A stretch of 64,000 nucleotides of DNA, taken from Microbispora rosea. Lineage in GTDB: Bacteria > Actinomycetota > Actinomycetes > Streptosporangiales > Streptosporangiaceae. The stretch covers positions 1 through 64,000 of the forward strand of contig NZ_FTNI01000007.1 in assembly GCF_900156315.1 (NCBI RefSeq), written 5' to 3'. Numbering within the stretch: the first letter of the stretch is position 1; each line of letters opens with the position of its first letter. Shown here one piece after another: positions 42,943-51,484 of the stretch. The position numbers were made by a program, and so were the translations under genes. Below the pieces are notes generated by a model that worked only from the letters and a program-made list of their open reading frames with translations, did no database searches and was not told where the DNA came from.

Positions 42943-44778
42943 TCAGATCGCCTCCGACGCGCTGTCGCGGGCGGCGGACAGCCGTTCGAGCCCGAGCAGG
43001 GCGTCGCTGATCAGCGCCTGCGCGGTGGCCGGCCGGTCGCTGACGATCGCCCTGGCGCGCTGCAGCGACGCCTGGATCGAGCGCAGCTTGGGCTGGATCG
43101 TCTGGCCGCCCACCAGCGGCCGGGTGACCAGCTCCTGGTCGAGCAGGTGCTCGGCCTCCCCGAGCATCTGGAGGGCGAGCTCGACGAGCTGGGGGCTGCG
43201 CAGCGGCGGCTCCCCGCTGGAGGACGCGGCGGAGACGAGGAACTCGACGACCCGCTCGCTGAAGTACCAGGACGGCTCCTCGTCGCGCACCTGGATGTCG
43301 GTGAAGGCGTTGCCCGGCTGGTCCCACAGGCCGGCGGCCGGGCCGTCCGTGTGGCGGCGCAGCATGATGTGCCGCCAGATCTGGTCGGCGAGGGCGACCA
43401 GCCGCTCGCGCATCCGCGTGTTCTGCGCGATGGAGGCGGCCCAGATGGTGCGTTTCAGCAGCGTGATGGAGAAGTCGGAGACGACCCAGAGCAGGTGCGG
43501 GCCGAGCGTGTCGCTGCCGTGCAGGTTGATCGGAACGCCGGGGGAGTGCATGAGCACGGGCGGGTCGCCCGCCACCGCCCTGCGGGTGATCCTGGCGCGG
43601 ATGGCCAGCTCCTCCAGCACGGCGGCGACCCGGCCGAGGTCGACGTCGGCCGCCCGGTTGTTGACCAGGCTCTGCACGACCATGGCGGTGACGCCGAGGC
43701 TGTAGTAGTCCGACTCCTTCTCGTCGACCGTCCGCCAGGGGATGTCCTCCAGCGGCCACGTGCCCCGTCCGAACGTCGCGATGGTGCGCCAGTAGGACTG
43801 GGTGAGGTCCCAGCGGCGCTGGATGGCCTGGGCGAGGGTGATCTGGTCGTCGTTGAGCAGGCTCAGGACGCGGGTGCGGGAGGAGAACAGGTCGGCGATG
43901 CCGACGAGGGCGTTGACGGTGAAGTACAGGAACGGGGTGTCGGCGGCCACGCCCATGGGCTGGGGGCCGATGTCGAGCGGCGTGACGATGTCGGGGGCGT
44001 CCTTCACAATGCCCCACGTCCACCCGCACTCGAACAGCAGGTTCTCGTTGTCCAGGTCCACCTGGCTGCCCGAGCCGATGGTCAGGTCGCGCAGGCCGGC
44101 CCGTACGGGCCGCAGCTCGCGCCGCAGGTCCTCGAGCACGCGGCGGGTGGGCGCGCCGGTCTGGTTCACGGTGCGCAGCAGCGCGCGGCCCGCCGTGGAG
44201 CCGGGGTCGAACGCGTTGACCGTGAAGCTGCGCAGCAGGCCCGCCATCGCGGCCGACAGCCGCTTGCTGGCCAGGTCCTCCAGTTCGCGGATCTCGCGGC
44301 GGATCGACTCGCGCCGCACGCTCTGACGGAAGACCTTCAGGAAGCCGAGTGTGCCGAGCGCGAGTGTGACCGACATGGAGAAGGAGTCGACCACGTCGAG
44401 CTGGAGCTGCTCGGGGGTGACCTTCGCCTCGTCGTCCAGCGGCCGGAAGTAGCTGCCGCCGGAGAACAGGGGCCGCCCGTCCTCGGCGGTGTAGGTGCGC
44501 AGATACTGTCCGATCACCCGCAGCAGCAGCTTGGGGATCTCCACCGAGTCGCCCAGGACGGCGAGCGTGGCCAGCACGTCGTCGGCCGTCTCGTCCGGGG
44601 TGTCCAGGCGGAAGCCGGGCAGTTCGGAGGCCGGGTACATGAAGCACAGAAGCTGTTCGGCGTCCGAGATGGAGTTCGACCCGTCGCGGCCTCCCCAGTT
44701 CCAGACACCGTCCCGGTAGGAGGCGCGCGCGGCCGCCTCCCACAGCTCCAGAAGCTGCTGTCGCGGCTGGATTTTCAT
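42943..44778 (-). CDS. SCO2524-family protein
   Basis: A 611-aa mostly helical protein and first gene of the operon. It starts MKIQPRQQLLELWEAAARAS, then WNWGGRDGSNSISDAEQLLC, and has a weakly hydrophobic stretch near 150. The pattern matches the SCO2524 family, which I know only as conserved and uncharacterised. GAGAGGG is at the right distance before the ATG. The toroidal (alpha/alpha) look of the central part (about 250-450, repeated WDL/W-R helices) is an impression only. Confidence 0.78.
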   Translation of the reverse strand: MKIQPRQQLLELWEAAARASYRDGVWNWGGRDGSNSISDAEQLLCFMYPASELPGFRLDTPDETADDVLATLAVLGDSVEIPKLLLRVIGQYLRTYTAEDGRPLFSGGSYFRPLDDEAKVTPEQLQLDVVDSFSMSVTLALGTLGFLKVFRQSVRRESIRREIRELEDLASKRLSAAMAGLLRSFTVNAFDPGSTAGRALLRTVNQTGAPTRRVLEDLRRELRPVRAGLRDLTIGSGSQVDLDNENLLFECGWTWGIVKDAPDIVTPLDIGPQPMGVAADTPFLYFTVNALVGIADLFSSRTRVLSLLNDDQITLAQAIQRRWDLTQSYWRTIATFGRGTWPLEDIPWRTVDEKESDYYSLGVTAMVVQSLVNNRAADVDLGRVAAVLEELAIRARITRRAVAGDPPVLMHSPGVPINLHGSDTLGPHLLWVVSDFSITLLKRTIWAASIAQNTRMRERLVALADQIWRHIMLRRHTDGPAAGLWDQPGNAFTDIQVRDEEPSWYFSERVVEFLVSAASSSGEPPLRSPQLVELALQMLGEAEHLLDQELVTRPLVGGQTIQPKLRSIQASLQRARAIVSDRPATAQALISDALLGLERLSAARDSASEAI

Positions 44779-45068
44779 CCGTGGCCCTCTCTGCGCTGCG
44801 CCGTGCGCGCCCTCTCCGTGCCGCCGCAGCGGAGAAAAGCCCGCTCGTGTGGCCGGGCGGGAACGAGGCCGGGGTCCTCAGACCCTCCCTAGGGGTTTCC
44901 TTTTCCGATTCAGGTGGAGACGGAACCACCACAACCCTTATACCATTGGATTCCTGCTCCGTCGCCTGGACCATCCGTGGTATTTCATGCGCCGCCTGGT
45001 TGTCGTGATTGCAGAGATACCACAGAGAAAAACAGACATTCATGTCCTAAGTCTGAGAGATATTTGAA

Positions 45069-46130
45069 ATGTCCCAAACTGCGGCTCCAAGGGATATAAC
45101 GGACTATCGTCCCGCGCAGCCGCGGCCGGCGGCCGGAGCGGAGCTCAGGGGTGGGACGGTCCTCGTGACCGGCGCCGGCATCGACACGGCGCTGCTGGAG
45201 CCGCTCGCCCGGCAGGGGCTCACGGTGCGGCGGCCCGCGTCGCCGCTGACCGAGGACCTCCTGGCGCGCGAGCTGCGGGGAGCCGTCGCCTATCTGCACG
45301 GGGGCGAGGAGCGGGCGACCGCGCGGGCCCTGCGCAAGGCGCACAAGACGCTGAAGGTCGTGGCCTTCCTCGGCGTGGGCTACGAGAACTTCGTCGACGT
45401 GGCGGCGGCCGACCGGCTGGGCATCGCCGTCACGAACACGCGGGGGGCGGCCACCGACGCGGTGGCCACGTTCACGGTCGCCCAGATCGTCAACGCCAAC
45501 CTGGGCATCCCCCGGCACCTGGGCGAGCGGGTCCCCGGCTGGCAGGGCTCCGACGAGCTGCCCCACGAACTCGCCGCGCGCAAGGTCGGCATCATCGGCA
45601 TGGGCGCGAACGGCCGGCGGATCGCGGAGATCCTGCGGCGGGGCTTCGGCGTCCGCGTGTCCTACTACAGCCGCACCCGCAAGCCGGAGGTCGAACGGGA
45701 CCTCGGCATCTCCTACCTGTCCCTGCTCGACCTGGCCGCGAGCAGCGACATCCTCGTGGTCATGGTGCCGGAGACGGGCGAGACGCGGTCGATGGTCGAC
45801 TCGTCGGTGATCGGCCGGATGCCAGAGGGCGCGATCCTCGTCAACACCGCCCGCCCGGCCATCGTCAGTCCCGGCGCCCTTTACACCGGCCTGGAGAAGG
45901 GCCGCGTCAGCATGGCGGTCTTCGATGGCTTCTACGGCCGGGAATGCGAGGAGGCCGGCGAATTGCGGCGGGATTTCCCCGACCGCCTCCTCGTCACCGG
46001 GCACATCGCCTCCCACACCGCGGAGGCCATGCACCGCATGGTGCGCCAGGCGGTGAAGTCCATTGAAAATGTGCTGACCCGCGGATCGGACGAGCACGAA
46101 GTGGGAACGCGTCCCCGGCCCCGTTTCTGA
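45069..46130 (+). CDS. D-isomer-specific 2-hydroxyacid dehydrogenase
   Basis: A 353-aa NAD(P)-dependent dehydrogenase. The Rossmann motif is VGIIGMGANGRRIAEIL; SYYSRTRK after beta2 has Ser-Arg rather than Asp, which favours NADP(H). The catalytic Arg is in NTARP and the His in VTGHIASHT, while the usual LDVFE-EP glutamate region reads FDGFYGRECEEA. The substrate is unknown. The 80 bp before the ATG are unusually AT-rich. It is divergent from the SCO2524-like operon and co-directional with the ThDP enzyme. Confidence 0.9.
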   Translation: MSQTAAPRDITDYRPAQPRPAAGAELRGGTVLVTGAGIDTALLEPLARQGLTVRRPASPLTEDLLARELRGAVAYLHGGEERATARALRKAHKTLKVVAFLGVGYENFVDVAAADRLGIAVTNTRGAATDAVATFTVAQIVNANLGIPRHLGERVPGWQGSDELPHELAARKVGIIGMGANGRRIAEILRRGFGVRVSYYSRTRKPEVERDLGISYLSLLDLAASSDILVVMVPETGETRSMVDSSVIGRMPEGAILVNTARPAIVSPGALYTGLEKGRVSMAVFDGFYGRECEEAGELRRDFPDRLLVTGHIASHTAEAMHRMVRQAVKSIENVLTRGSDEHEVGTRPRPRF

Positions 46131-46161
46131 AAAATCGGCACGCGAAACGGTAGGGCGGCGC

Positions 46162-46207
46162 GTGGAGGGGGAAACCCATTGGGAAACCCCAAGGGAAACC
46201 CCTCCAC
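46162..46207. promoter_or_regulatory. Inverted repeat with three GGGAAACCC copies
   Basis: Perfect 9-bp arms GTGGAGGGG (46162-46170) and CCCCTCCAC (46199-46207) enclose and overlap three GGGAAACCC motifs, in the gap before the ThDP enzyme. It could be a hairpin (terminator or attenuator) or a multi-site operator. Confidence 0.5.
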
Positions 46208-46225
46208 TCTCCCGGGAAGTGATAC

Positions 46226-47881
46226 GTGGACGGCCATGACCCGATCCCCCGTGTGGGGACGATCACGACGCCCACGGGGGCGCGCGCCCTGGTCGAGGCA
46301 CTGAGGCTGCACGGCGTCGACACGATCTTCGGCATTCCGGGCACCCACAACCTCGCGATCTACGAGGAGCTCGACCGATCGGGCGTGCGCTGCGTGACAC
46401 CCCGGCACGAGCAGGGCGCGGGATACGCCGCCGACGGGTATGCCAGGGTGACCGGCAGGCCGGGCGTCGTCGTCACCACCACGGGACCCGGCGTGGTCAA
46501 CGCGGCCACGGCCCTCGGGCAGGCGTACTCCGACTCCTCCCCGATCCTGCTCGTGTCCCCGGGCGTCCCCACCGGCCATCCCCGCGACGGCCGCGGCTAC
46601 CTGCACGAGAGCAGGGACCAGTCGCGGGCGATCGACGCGCTGTGCGCCTGGAGCCACCGCGTGACGACCGTGCGGGAGATCCCCGCCGCCGTCGCCCGCG
46701 CCTTCGGCCGCTTCGCCGAGGGACGCCCCCGGCCGGTCCACATCGAGATCCCCTTCGACCTGCTCGACCTGCGCGGTCCGGTCAAGACCGTCCCGCCGTA
46801 CCGGATCACCCGCCGCGAGCCCGATCCGGTGGCCCTCGACGCGGCGGCCGGGCTGCTGCGCACGGCGCGCCGCCCGGGGTTCGTGCTCGGCGGCGGCGCG
46901 CAATGCCCGGGTGAGCGGCCCCCGGGCGAGGACGAGCCCCCGGTGGGGCGTCTGGCGATGCGCCTGGCGGAACGGCTCGGCGCACGGGTCGTGACCACGG
47001 TCAACGGCAAGGGCGCGGTGCCGGAGAGCCACCCGCTGGCGCTCGGCACCACGCTGCACCTGGCGGCCGTCCGCCGGTGGCTCGCCGCGTGCGACGTCGT
47101 GCTGGCCGTGGGCACCGAGCTGGGCCCCGCCGACCTGTGGGACGACACCTTCACCCTCTCCGGCCGCCTCGTGCGCGTCGACATCGACCCGGGGCAGATG
47201 CACGGCGACCACGTGGCCGACGTGGCGATCGTCGGGGACGCGGAGCTCGCCCTGCGCGGGCTGGCCGAACGGCTCGACGGGCAGGGCGCCGTGCCGCGTC
47301 CCCGCCGGGAACGGGATCCCGGCACCGGCCACGAGGCGGAGCTCGAAGAGCTCACCCGCAGATGGTCGGACCAGCTCGCGGCGCTGCGCCGGGCTCTGCC
47401 ACCGGAGAGCGTCGTGGTGGGGGACAACTCGATGTGCGTCTACCACGGCGCGCTCGTCGGCATGCCGATGGACCCGCCCGGGCGGTTCCTGTTCCCGACC
47501 GGGTTCGGCACACTCGGCTTCGCGCTGCCGGCCGCCATCGGCGCCAAGCTCGGCCGGCCCCAGCTCCCCGTGGTGGCGCTGGCGGGCGACGGGGCGTTCC
47601 AGTTCAGCCTGCAGGAGCTGGCGACGGCGGTGGAGCTGGAGCTGAGCCTGCCGGTCGTCGTCTTCGCGAACGGCGGCTTCGGGGAGATCCGCGAGGAGAT
47701 GCGGGAGCGGGGCATGCGGCCGGTCGCCGTGGACCTGCATGCGCCGGACTTCCCCGCACTCGCCGTCGCGTACGGCGCGCGGGGCCATTCCGTCAAGACG
47801 CCGGGGGAGCTGGAGGAGGCGGTCGCCGAGGCCCTGCGCGTCCCGGTGCCCACGGTGATCGTCGTGCCCGAGGACGACTGA
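46226..47881 (+). CDS. Thiamine-diphosphate-dependent enzyme (acetolactate-synthase-like)
   Basis: A 551-aa ThDP enzyme. The N-terminal PYR domain has the activating Glu in PRHEQGAGYAADGYAR, the middle domain (about 190-320) is of the usual Rossmann type, and the PP domain has the Mg/ThDP motif GDGAFQFSLQEL...VVFANGGFG. It resembles acetolactate synthase/benzoylformate decarboxylase relatives that are not part of Ile-Val biosynthesis, since no small subunit or ilvC is nearby. The preceding dehydrogenase could act on its 2-oxo or hydroxy acid. GTG start. Confidence 0.88.
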   Translation: MDGHDPIPRVGTITTPTGARALVEALRLHGVDTIFGIPGTHNLAIYEELDRSGVRCVTPRHEQGAGYAADGYARVTGRPGVVVTTTGPGVVNAATALGQAYSDSSPILLVSPGVPTGHPRDGRGYLHESRDQSRAIDALCAWSHRVTTVREIPAAVARAFGRFAEGRPRPVHIEIPFDLLDLRGPVKTVPPYRITRREPDPVALDAAAGLLRTARRPGFVLGGGAQCPGERPPGEDEPPVGRLAMRLAERLGARVVTTVNGKGAVPESHPLALGTTLHLAAVRRWLAACDVVLAVGTELGPADLWDDTFTLSGRLVRVDIDPGQMHGDHVADVAIVGDAELALRGLAERLDGQGAVPRPRRERDPGTGHEAELEELTRRWSDQLAALRRALPPESVVVGDNSMCVYHGALVGMPMDPPGRFLFPTGFGTLGFALPAAIGAKLGRPQLPVVALAGDGAFQFSLQELATAVELELSLPVVVFANGGFGEIREEMRERGMRPVAVDLHAPDFPALAVAYGARGHSVKTPGELEEAVAEALRVPVPTVIVVPEDD

Positions 47882-47889
47882 CCGGCCCG

Positions 47890-49239
47890 TCAGCGGGCGG
47901 GCGCGAGCGGGAGCCGGAGCACGAAGCGGGCACCCTGGTCGCTGTCCTCGAGCGTGAGCGTCCCCCCGTGCGTCTGGGCGATCTGGCGGGCGATGGACAG
48001 CCCGAGCCCGGTGCCGCCGGCGTCCTTGGACCGGCCGGCGTCGAGCCGGGTGAAGCGCTGGAAGACGAGCTCGCGCTTGTCGGGCGAGATGCCCGCGCCG
48101 TCGTCGAGCACCTCAAGCATGCCCTTGCCGTCCTCGCGCCGCACGGTGACCGTGAGCCTGGACACCGCGTGCCGCTCGCCGTTGTCGAGGAGGTTGTTGA
48201 GCAGGCGCGCCAGGGCCAACCGGTCACCGACGACGACCACGCCGGGCGTCAGGTGCCGGACCACCTCCACCTTGCGCGACCTGCGGTCGAGCTCACGGGC
48301 GGCGAGGCCGCCGAGGTCGGTGGGCTCGCAGCGGGGCGGCGCGCCGGCGTCTAGCCGGGCGAGCTGGAGCATGTCGGTCACGAGCGCCTGCAGGCGGTCG
48401 CAGCTGCTCAGCAGGGCACGCCCGGTGGCCGGCCAGTCCGCGTCGTCGCTGTGCAGCAACGCCTCCTCGATCTCCGTACGCATCGCGGTCAGCGGGCTGC
48501 GCAGGTCGTGCGAGGCATCGGAGGCGAAGCGCCGCTGCCGCTCGACGGCCGCCTCCGCCCGGTCCAGGGTCTGGTTGGCGGTCTGGGCGAGCCGCCGGAT
48601 CTCGTCGTGATACTTCGGCACCGGAACGCGCTGACTCAGGTCGGTCGCGGTGATCCTGGCGAGCTTGCTCGTGATCGCCTCCACCGGGCCGAGCGCCTTG
48701 CGCACCGTCTGGTACGTGCCGAGCGCGGTGAGCGCGACCAGCAGGAGCGAACCGCCGAGGAGCGCCCCGAGCAGCGGGCCGCTGACGTACCACGGCACGG
48801 TGTCGTCGGCCGCGTAGATCGTCCACAGTCCGCCGGTGTTGTGGAAGCGGAACGCGACGATGATCATGCACCGGTCCGGGAACGCCGGTGAGGCGCACAG
48901 CATCTTGCTCGTCTCCGGAGTCGTCAGCTCCGGCCGGAACGCGGCCATGCGCGGGCGGCCGGTCAGGGTGTCGCTGACGGAGACGATCCGGCCGCGGTAA
49001 TCGATCACCTGTACGCCGGCGACGCCCTGATCAAGCAGCACCGGAGGCAGTCGATCGCGTTTGGCCTGGTAGGCGAGGCGTACGGCGTTGGTGGTGATTT
49101 CGTCAATCTTGTAGCGTTCGGCGGTTCCGTGCAGCACGCCGAAGACCAGCAGCACGGCAACGGTGCACAGCAGCGCCATCACCGCGCTCGCCAGCACCGT
49201 CAAGCGGATCCGCACCGAGGATCCTCGCCACCTGCTCAT
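47890..49239 (-). CDS. Sensor histidine kinase (HAMP/HisKA), orphan
   Basis: A 449-aa kinase. Two membrane helices (about 12-35 and 165-185) flank an extracytoplasmic domain with two cysteines (MLCASPAFPDRC) that may pair. HAMP follows, then HisKA with SDASHDLRSPLTAMRTE and HATPase boxes (LLNNLLDNGERHA, DDGAGIS, GGTGLGLSIARQI). The start MSRWRGSSVRIRLTV at 49239 has GGGGGGAA upstream. No response regulator is next to it. It is convergent with the ThDP enzyme. Confidence 0.9.
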   Translation of the reverse strand: MSRWRGSSVRIRLTVLASAVMALLCTVAVLLVFGVLHGTAERYKIDEITTNAVRLAYQAKRDRLPPVLLDQGVAGVQVIDYRGRIVSVSDTLTGRPRMAAFRPELTTPETSKMLCASPAFPDRCMIIVAFRFHNTGGLWTIYAADDTVPWYVSGPLLGALLGGSLLLVALTALGTYQTVRKALGPVEAITSKLARITATDLSQRVPVPKYHDEIRRLAQTANQTLDRAEAAVERQRRFASDASHDLRSPLTAMRTEIEEALLHSDDADWPATGRALLSSCDRLQALVTDMLQLARLDAGAPPRCEPTDLGGLAARELDRRSRKVEVVRHLTPGVVVVGDRLALARLLNNLLDNGERHAVSRLTVTVRREDGKGMLEVLDDGAGISPDKRELVFQRFTRLDAGRSKDAGGTGLGLSIARQIAQTHGGTLTLEDSDQGARFVLRLPLAPAR

Positions 49240-49408
49240 CTGATTCCCCCCGGTAATCAGATGATCCATGAGGCCCGTGGCCCCGCCCGGTGTCCCCACC
49301 CGGCTCACCTGGCACGTTACCTCTGCCGGAGATCGCCGCCGTGGCCGGGACGCCGCTGTCCGATCCCTACCCAGTCCGGCCGCTTACACAGCGCCCGGTC
49401 ACGCGACA

Positions 49409-49472
49409 CGTCTCACCGCGCCCGTCTCACAGCGCCTGTCCCCCGCGCCCGTCTCACCGCGGTGAGCTCACC
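49409..49472. repeat. CGTCTCACCGCGCC repeats and two overlapping 12-bp palindromes
   Basis: Three imperfect 14-bp units (from 49409, 49423 and 49450) end in TCACCGCGGTGA (49454-49465) and GGTGAGCTCACC (49461-49472), both perfect palindromes sharing five bases. They lie between the GNAT stop and the orphan kinase start. Confidence 0.6.
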
Positions 49473-49481
49473 CCGGCTGTC

Positions 49482-50315
49482 TCATCCGGGGGAGTGCCGC
49501 TCGACGACGTAGCAGCCGTTGGCGAAGCCCGTCACCGGTCGGCCCCGCGCCATCAGCCCGCCCAGCACGTCGCGTACGGCGTGCCGCCAGGCCTTGGCCG
49601 TCTCCGGGGCGGTGCGGCGCAGGGTCTCCATGTCCGCGGGCACGGCGACGAGCACGGCCGGGGCGTCCGCGGGCAGGGCCACCGGCAGCCCGTCCCGCTC
49701 GGTGAGCACGGCAACCGCGCCGTCCGCACCCGCGGGCCGGTGCGGCAGGCCGTCGCACGCCCGCACCACCCGCGGGTCGTCCAGCCGCCACACCGCGAGG
49801 ACCCGGTCGGACTCGTCGCCGGCGTTGACCGCGTCGCGCATCGGACCGTAGAAGTCGGGCAGGTACTCCTCCGGCAGGGCGGCCAGCTTGGCCAGGTTGA
49901 AGTGGGCGTTGCGGCGCACGAGAGGATCGAAGGTCCAGGTGATCCGGCTCAGCCCGCGTTCCAGGGCCCAGGCCCGCTGGTGCAGCTTGAGCGCGAACCC
50001 GGCGCCGGGCCGTACGGCGCCGGTCACGTGCGAGTGCAGCGCCTGCCCCGCGGGCGCGGCGAGGAAGGCGACCGCGGCACCGACGAGTTCCCGGCCGTCG
50101 AACGCCCCGGACACGTATCCGCCCGCGTGCGACAGCGCCCGCATCAGCTCCGCCGTGATCGGCGGGTTCCACGGCTCCGGCCGCCAGATGCCGTCGAACA
50201 GCCGGACCACCCGCTCGAACTCGGCGATCGTGCGCAGCTCGGCGACTCGCAGGCCGCGCCGCTCGGCCGCCCCGGCCGCCTGGTCCCAGGCGGCGGCGGG
50301 GCCGCAGGGGTTCAC
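49482..50315 (-). CDS. GNAT-superfamily acyltransferase (COG3375 type)
   Basis: A 277-aa protein of the predicted acetyltransferase group COG3375: FDGIWRPEPWNPPITAELMRALSHAGGYVSGAF, then HSHVTGAVRPGAGFALKLHQRAWAL and ITWTFDPLVRRNAHFNLAKLAA. Members often accompany N-acylamino-acid racemase or M20 genes. Its start overlaps the M20 stop (ATGA). Transfer of an acyl (succinyl or acetyl) group to an amino acid is inferred from context. Confidence 0.85.
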   Translation of the reverse strand: MNPCGPAAAWDQAAGAAERRGLRVAELRTIAEFERVVRLFDGIWRPEPWNPPITAELMRALSHAGGYVSGAFDGRELVGAAVAFLAAPAGQALHSHVTGAVRPGAGFALKLHQRAWALERGLSRITWTFDPLVRRNAHFNLAKLAALPEEYLPDFYGPMRDAVNAGDESDRVLAVWRLDDPRVVRACDGLPHRPAGADGAVAVLTERDGLPVALPADAPAVLVAVPADMETLRRTAPETAKAWRHAVRDVLGGLMARGRPVTGFANGCYVVERHSPG

Positions 50316-51484
50316 GCGGCATCCCCGGCGGTCCGTCTCATGTCCCGCCGTGCGGGATGGGCGCCGCCGGTGATCGGCCCGCCCGACAGCACGTACTCGG
50401 CCAGCGCCGCGACCAGGCGGGCGCGGACCGGCATCTCGGCGACCAGGACGTGCTCGTCCGCGGCGTGCGCGCCGCCGCCCACCGCGCCGAGGCCGTCGAG
50501 TGTCGGGCAGCCGGCGCCCGCGGTGAAGTTGCCGTCCGAGCCGCCGCCGACCGACGCCCCGCGCAGCGGCGCCATGCCCAGCTCGGCGGCGAGCCGTACG
50601 GCGACCTCGAAGAGCCCCGCGGAGGCGGCGGGGTCGAGGGGCGGGCGGTTCGGCCCGCCGCGCAGCTCCAGCCGGACGCCCGGAGTGCGCGGGGCCAGCG
50701 CGCGCATCAGCTCGTCCACCCGGCGCTGCGCCGCCCGGTCCGGCACGCGGACGTCGACCGCCACCCGGCCCAGGGCCGGCACCGTGTTGGTGCTCGTCCC
50801 CGCCGTCAGCATGGTGGGGGTCACCGACGTCGCCCCCGCCCTGGACGACGAGTCGACCTGGGCCGCGACGCCCGCGATGGCCAGCACCTGGTGGGCCAGC
50901 TCGACGCCGGCGTTGGCCCCCAGCTCGGGTTCGAGACCGGCGTGCGCGGCCCGGCCGTGCACGGTCAGCTCATACCGCGAGATGCCCTTGCGCGCCGTCT
51001 TCAGCGCGCCGGCGTCCGCGCTGGCCTCCAGCACGAACGCGGCGGCGCACCGCGACGCGATCGACTCGATCAGCGGGCGGGAGGTCGGCGAGCCGAGCTC
51101 CTCGTCCCCGACGACGAGCACGGTCAGCCCGTCGGGGGACGGCAGCGAGGCGACCGCGTGGAAGAGCTGCACGAGGCCGGCCTTCATGTCGAACACGCCC
51201 GGGCCCCGCGCCACCCCGTCCCGCACCGACCACGGGTGCTCGCGCAGCGTGCCGACCGGCCAGACCGTGTCGTGGTGGCCCAGCAGCAGGACCCGCGGCG
51301 GGCCGAACGACCAGCGCAGGTGGGTCACCCCGCCGACGACCAGGGTCTCCGGCTCGGCCCCCAGCAGCCTGCGGCCCAGCGCCCCGACGACGCGGGCGCT
51401 GCGCGCCACCGCCTCGTGGTCGGTGGAGTACGACTCGCAGAGCACCAGCTCCTCGAGGTCGGCCAGCATGGCCTCCAGATTCAC
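50312..51484 (-). CDS. M20-family metallopeptidase/deacylase
   Basis: A 390-aa enzyme of the carboxypeptidase G2/ArgE/DapE fold. Metal ligands are visible in LLLGHHDTVWP (His), GVFDMKAGL (Asp) and VGDEELGS (general base Glu and ligand Glu); the dimerisation domain has HGRAAHAGLEPELGANA. It could remove C-terminal amino acids or N-acyl groups. It overlaps both neighbours by ATGA, so all three are made together. Confidence 0.9.
   Translation of the reverse strand: MNLEAMLADLEELVLCESYSTDHEAVARSARVVGALGRRLLGAEPETLVVGGVTHLRWSFGPPRVLLLGHHDTVWPVGTLREHPWSVRDGVARGPGVFDMKAGLVQLFHAVASLPSPDGLTVLVVGDEELGSPTSRPLIESIASRCAAAFVLEASADAGALKTARKGISRYELTVHGRAAHAGLEPELGANAGVELAHQVLAIAGVAAQVDSSSRAGATSVTPTMLTAGTSTNTVPALGRVAVDVRVPDRAAQRRVDELMRALAPRTPGVRLELRGGPNRPPLDPAASAGLFEVAVRLAAELGMAPLRGASVGGGSDGNFTAGAGCPTLDGLGAVGGGAHAADEHVLVAEMPVRARLVAALAEYVLSGGPITGGAHPARRDMRRTAGDAA

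Noticed and set aside
46226-47881. Assignment as ilvB
   Set aside because: No small subunit or ilvC nearby, and the sequence looks like a more general ThDP enzyme.
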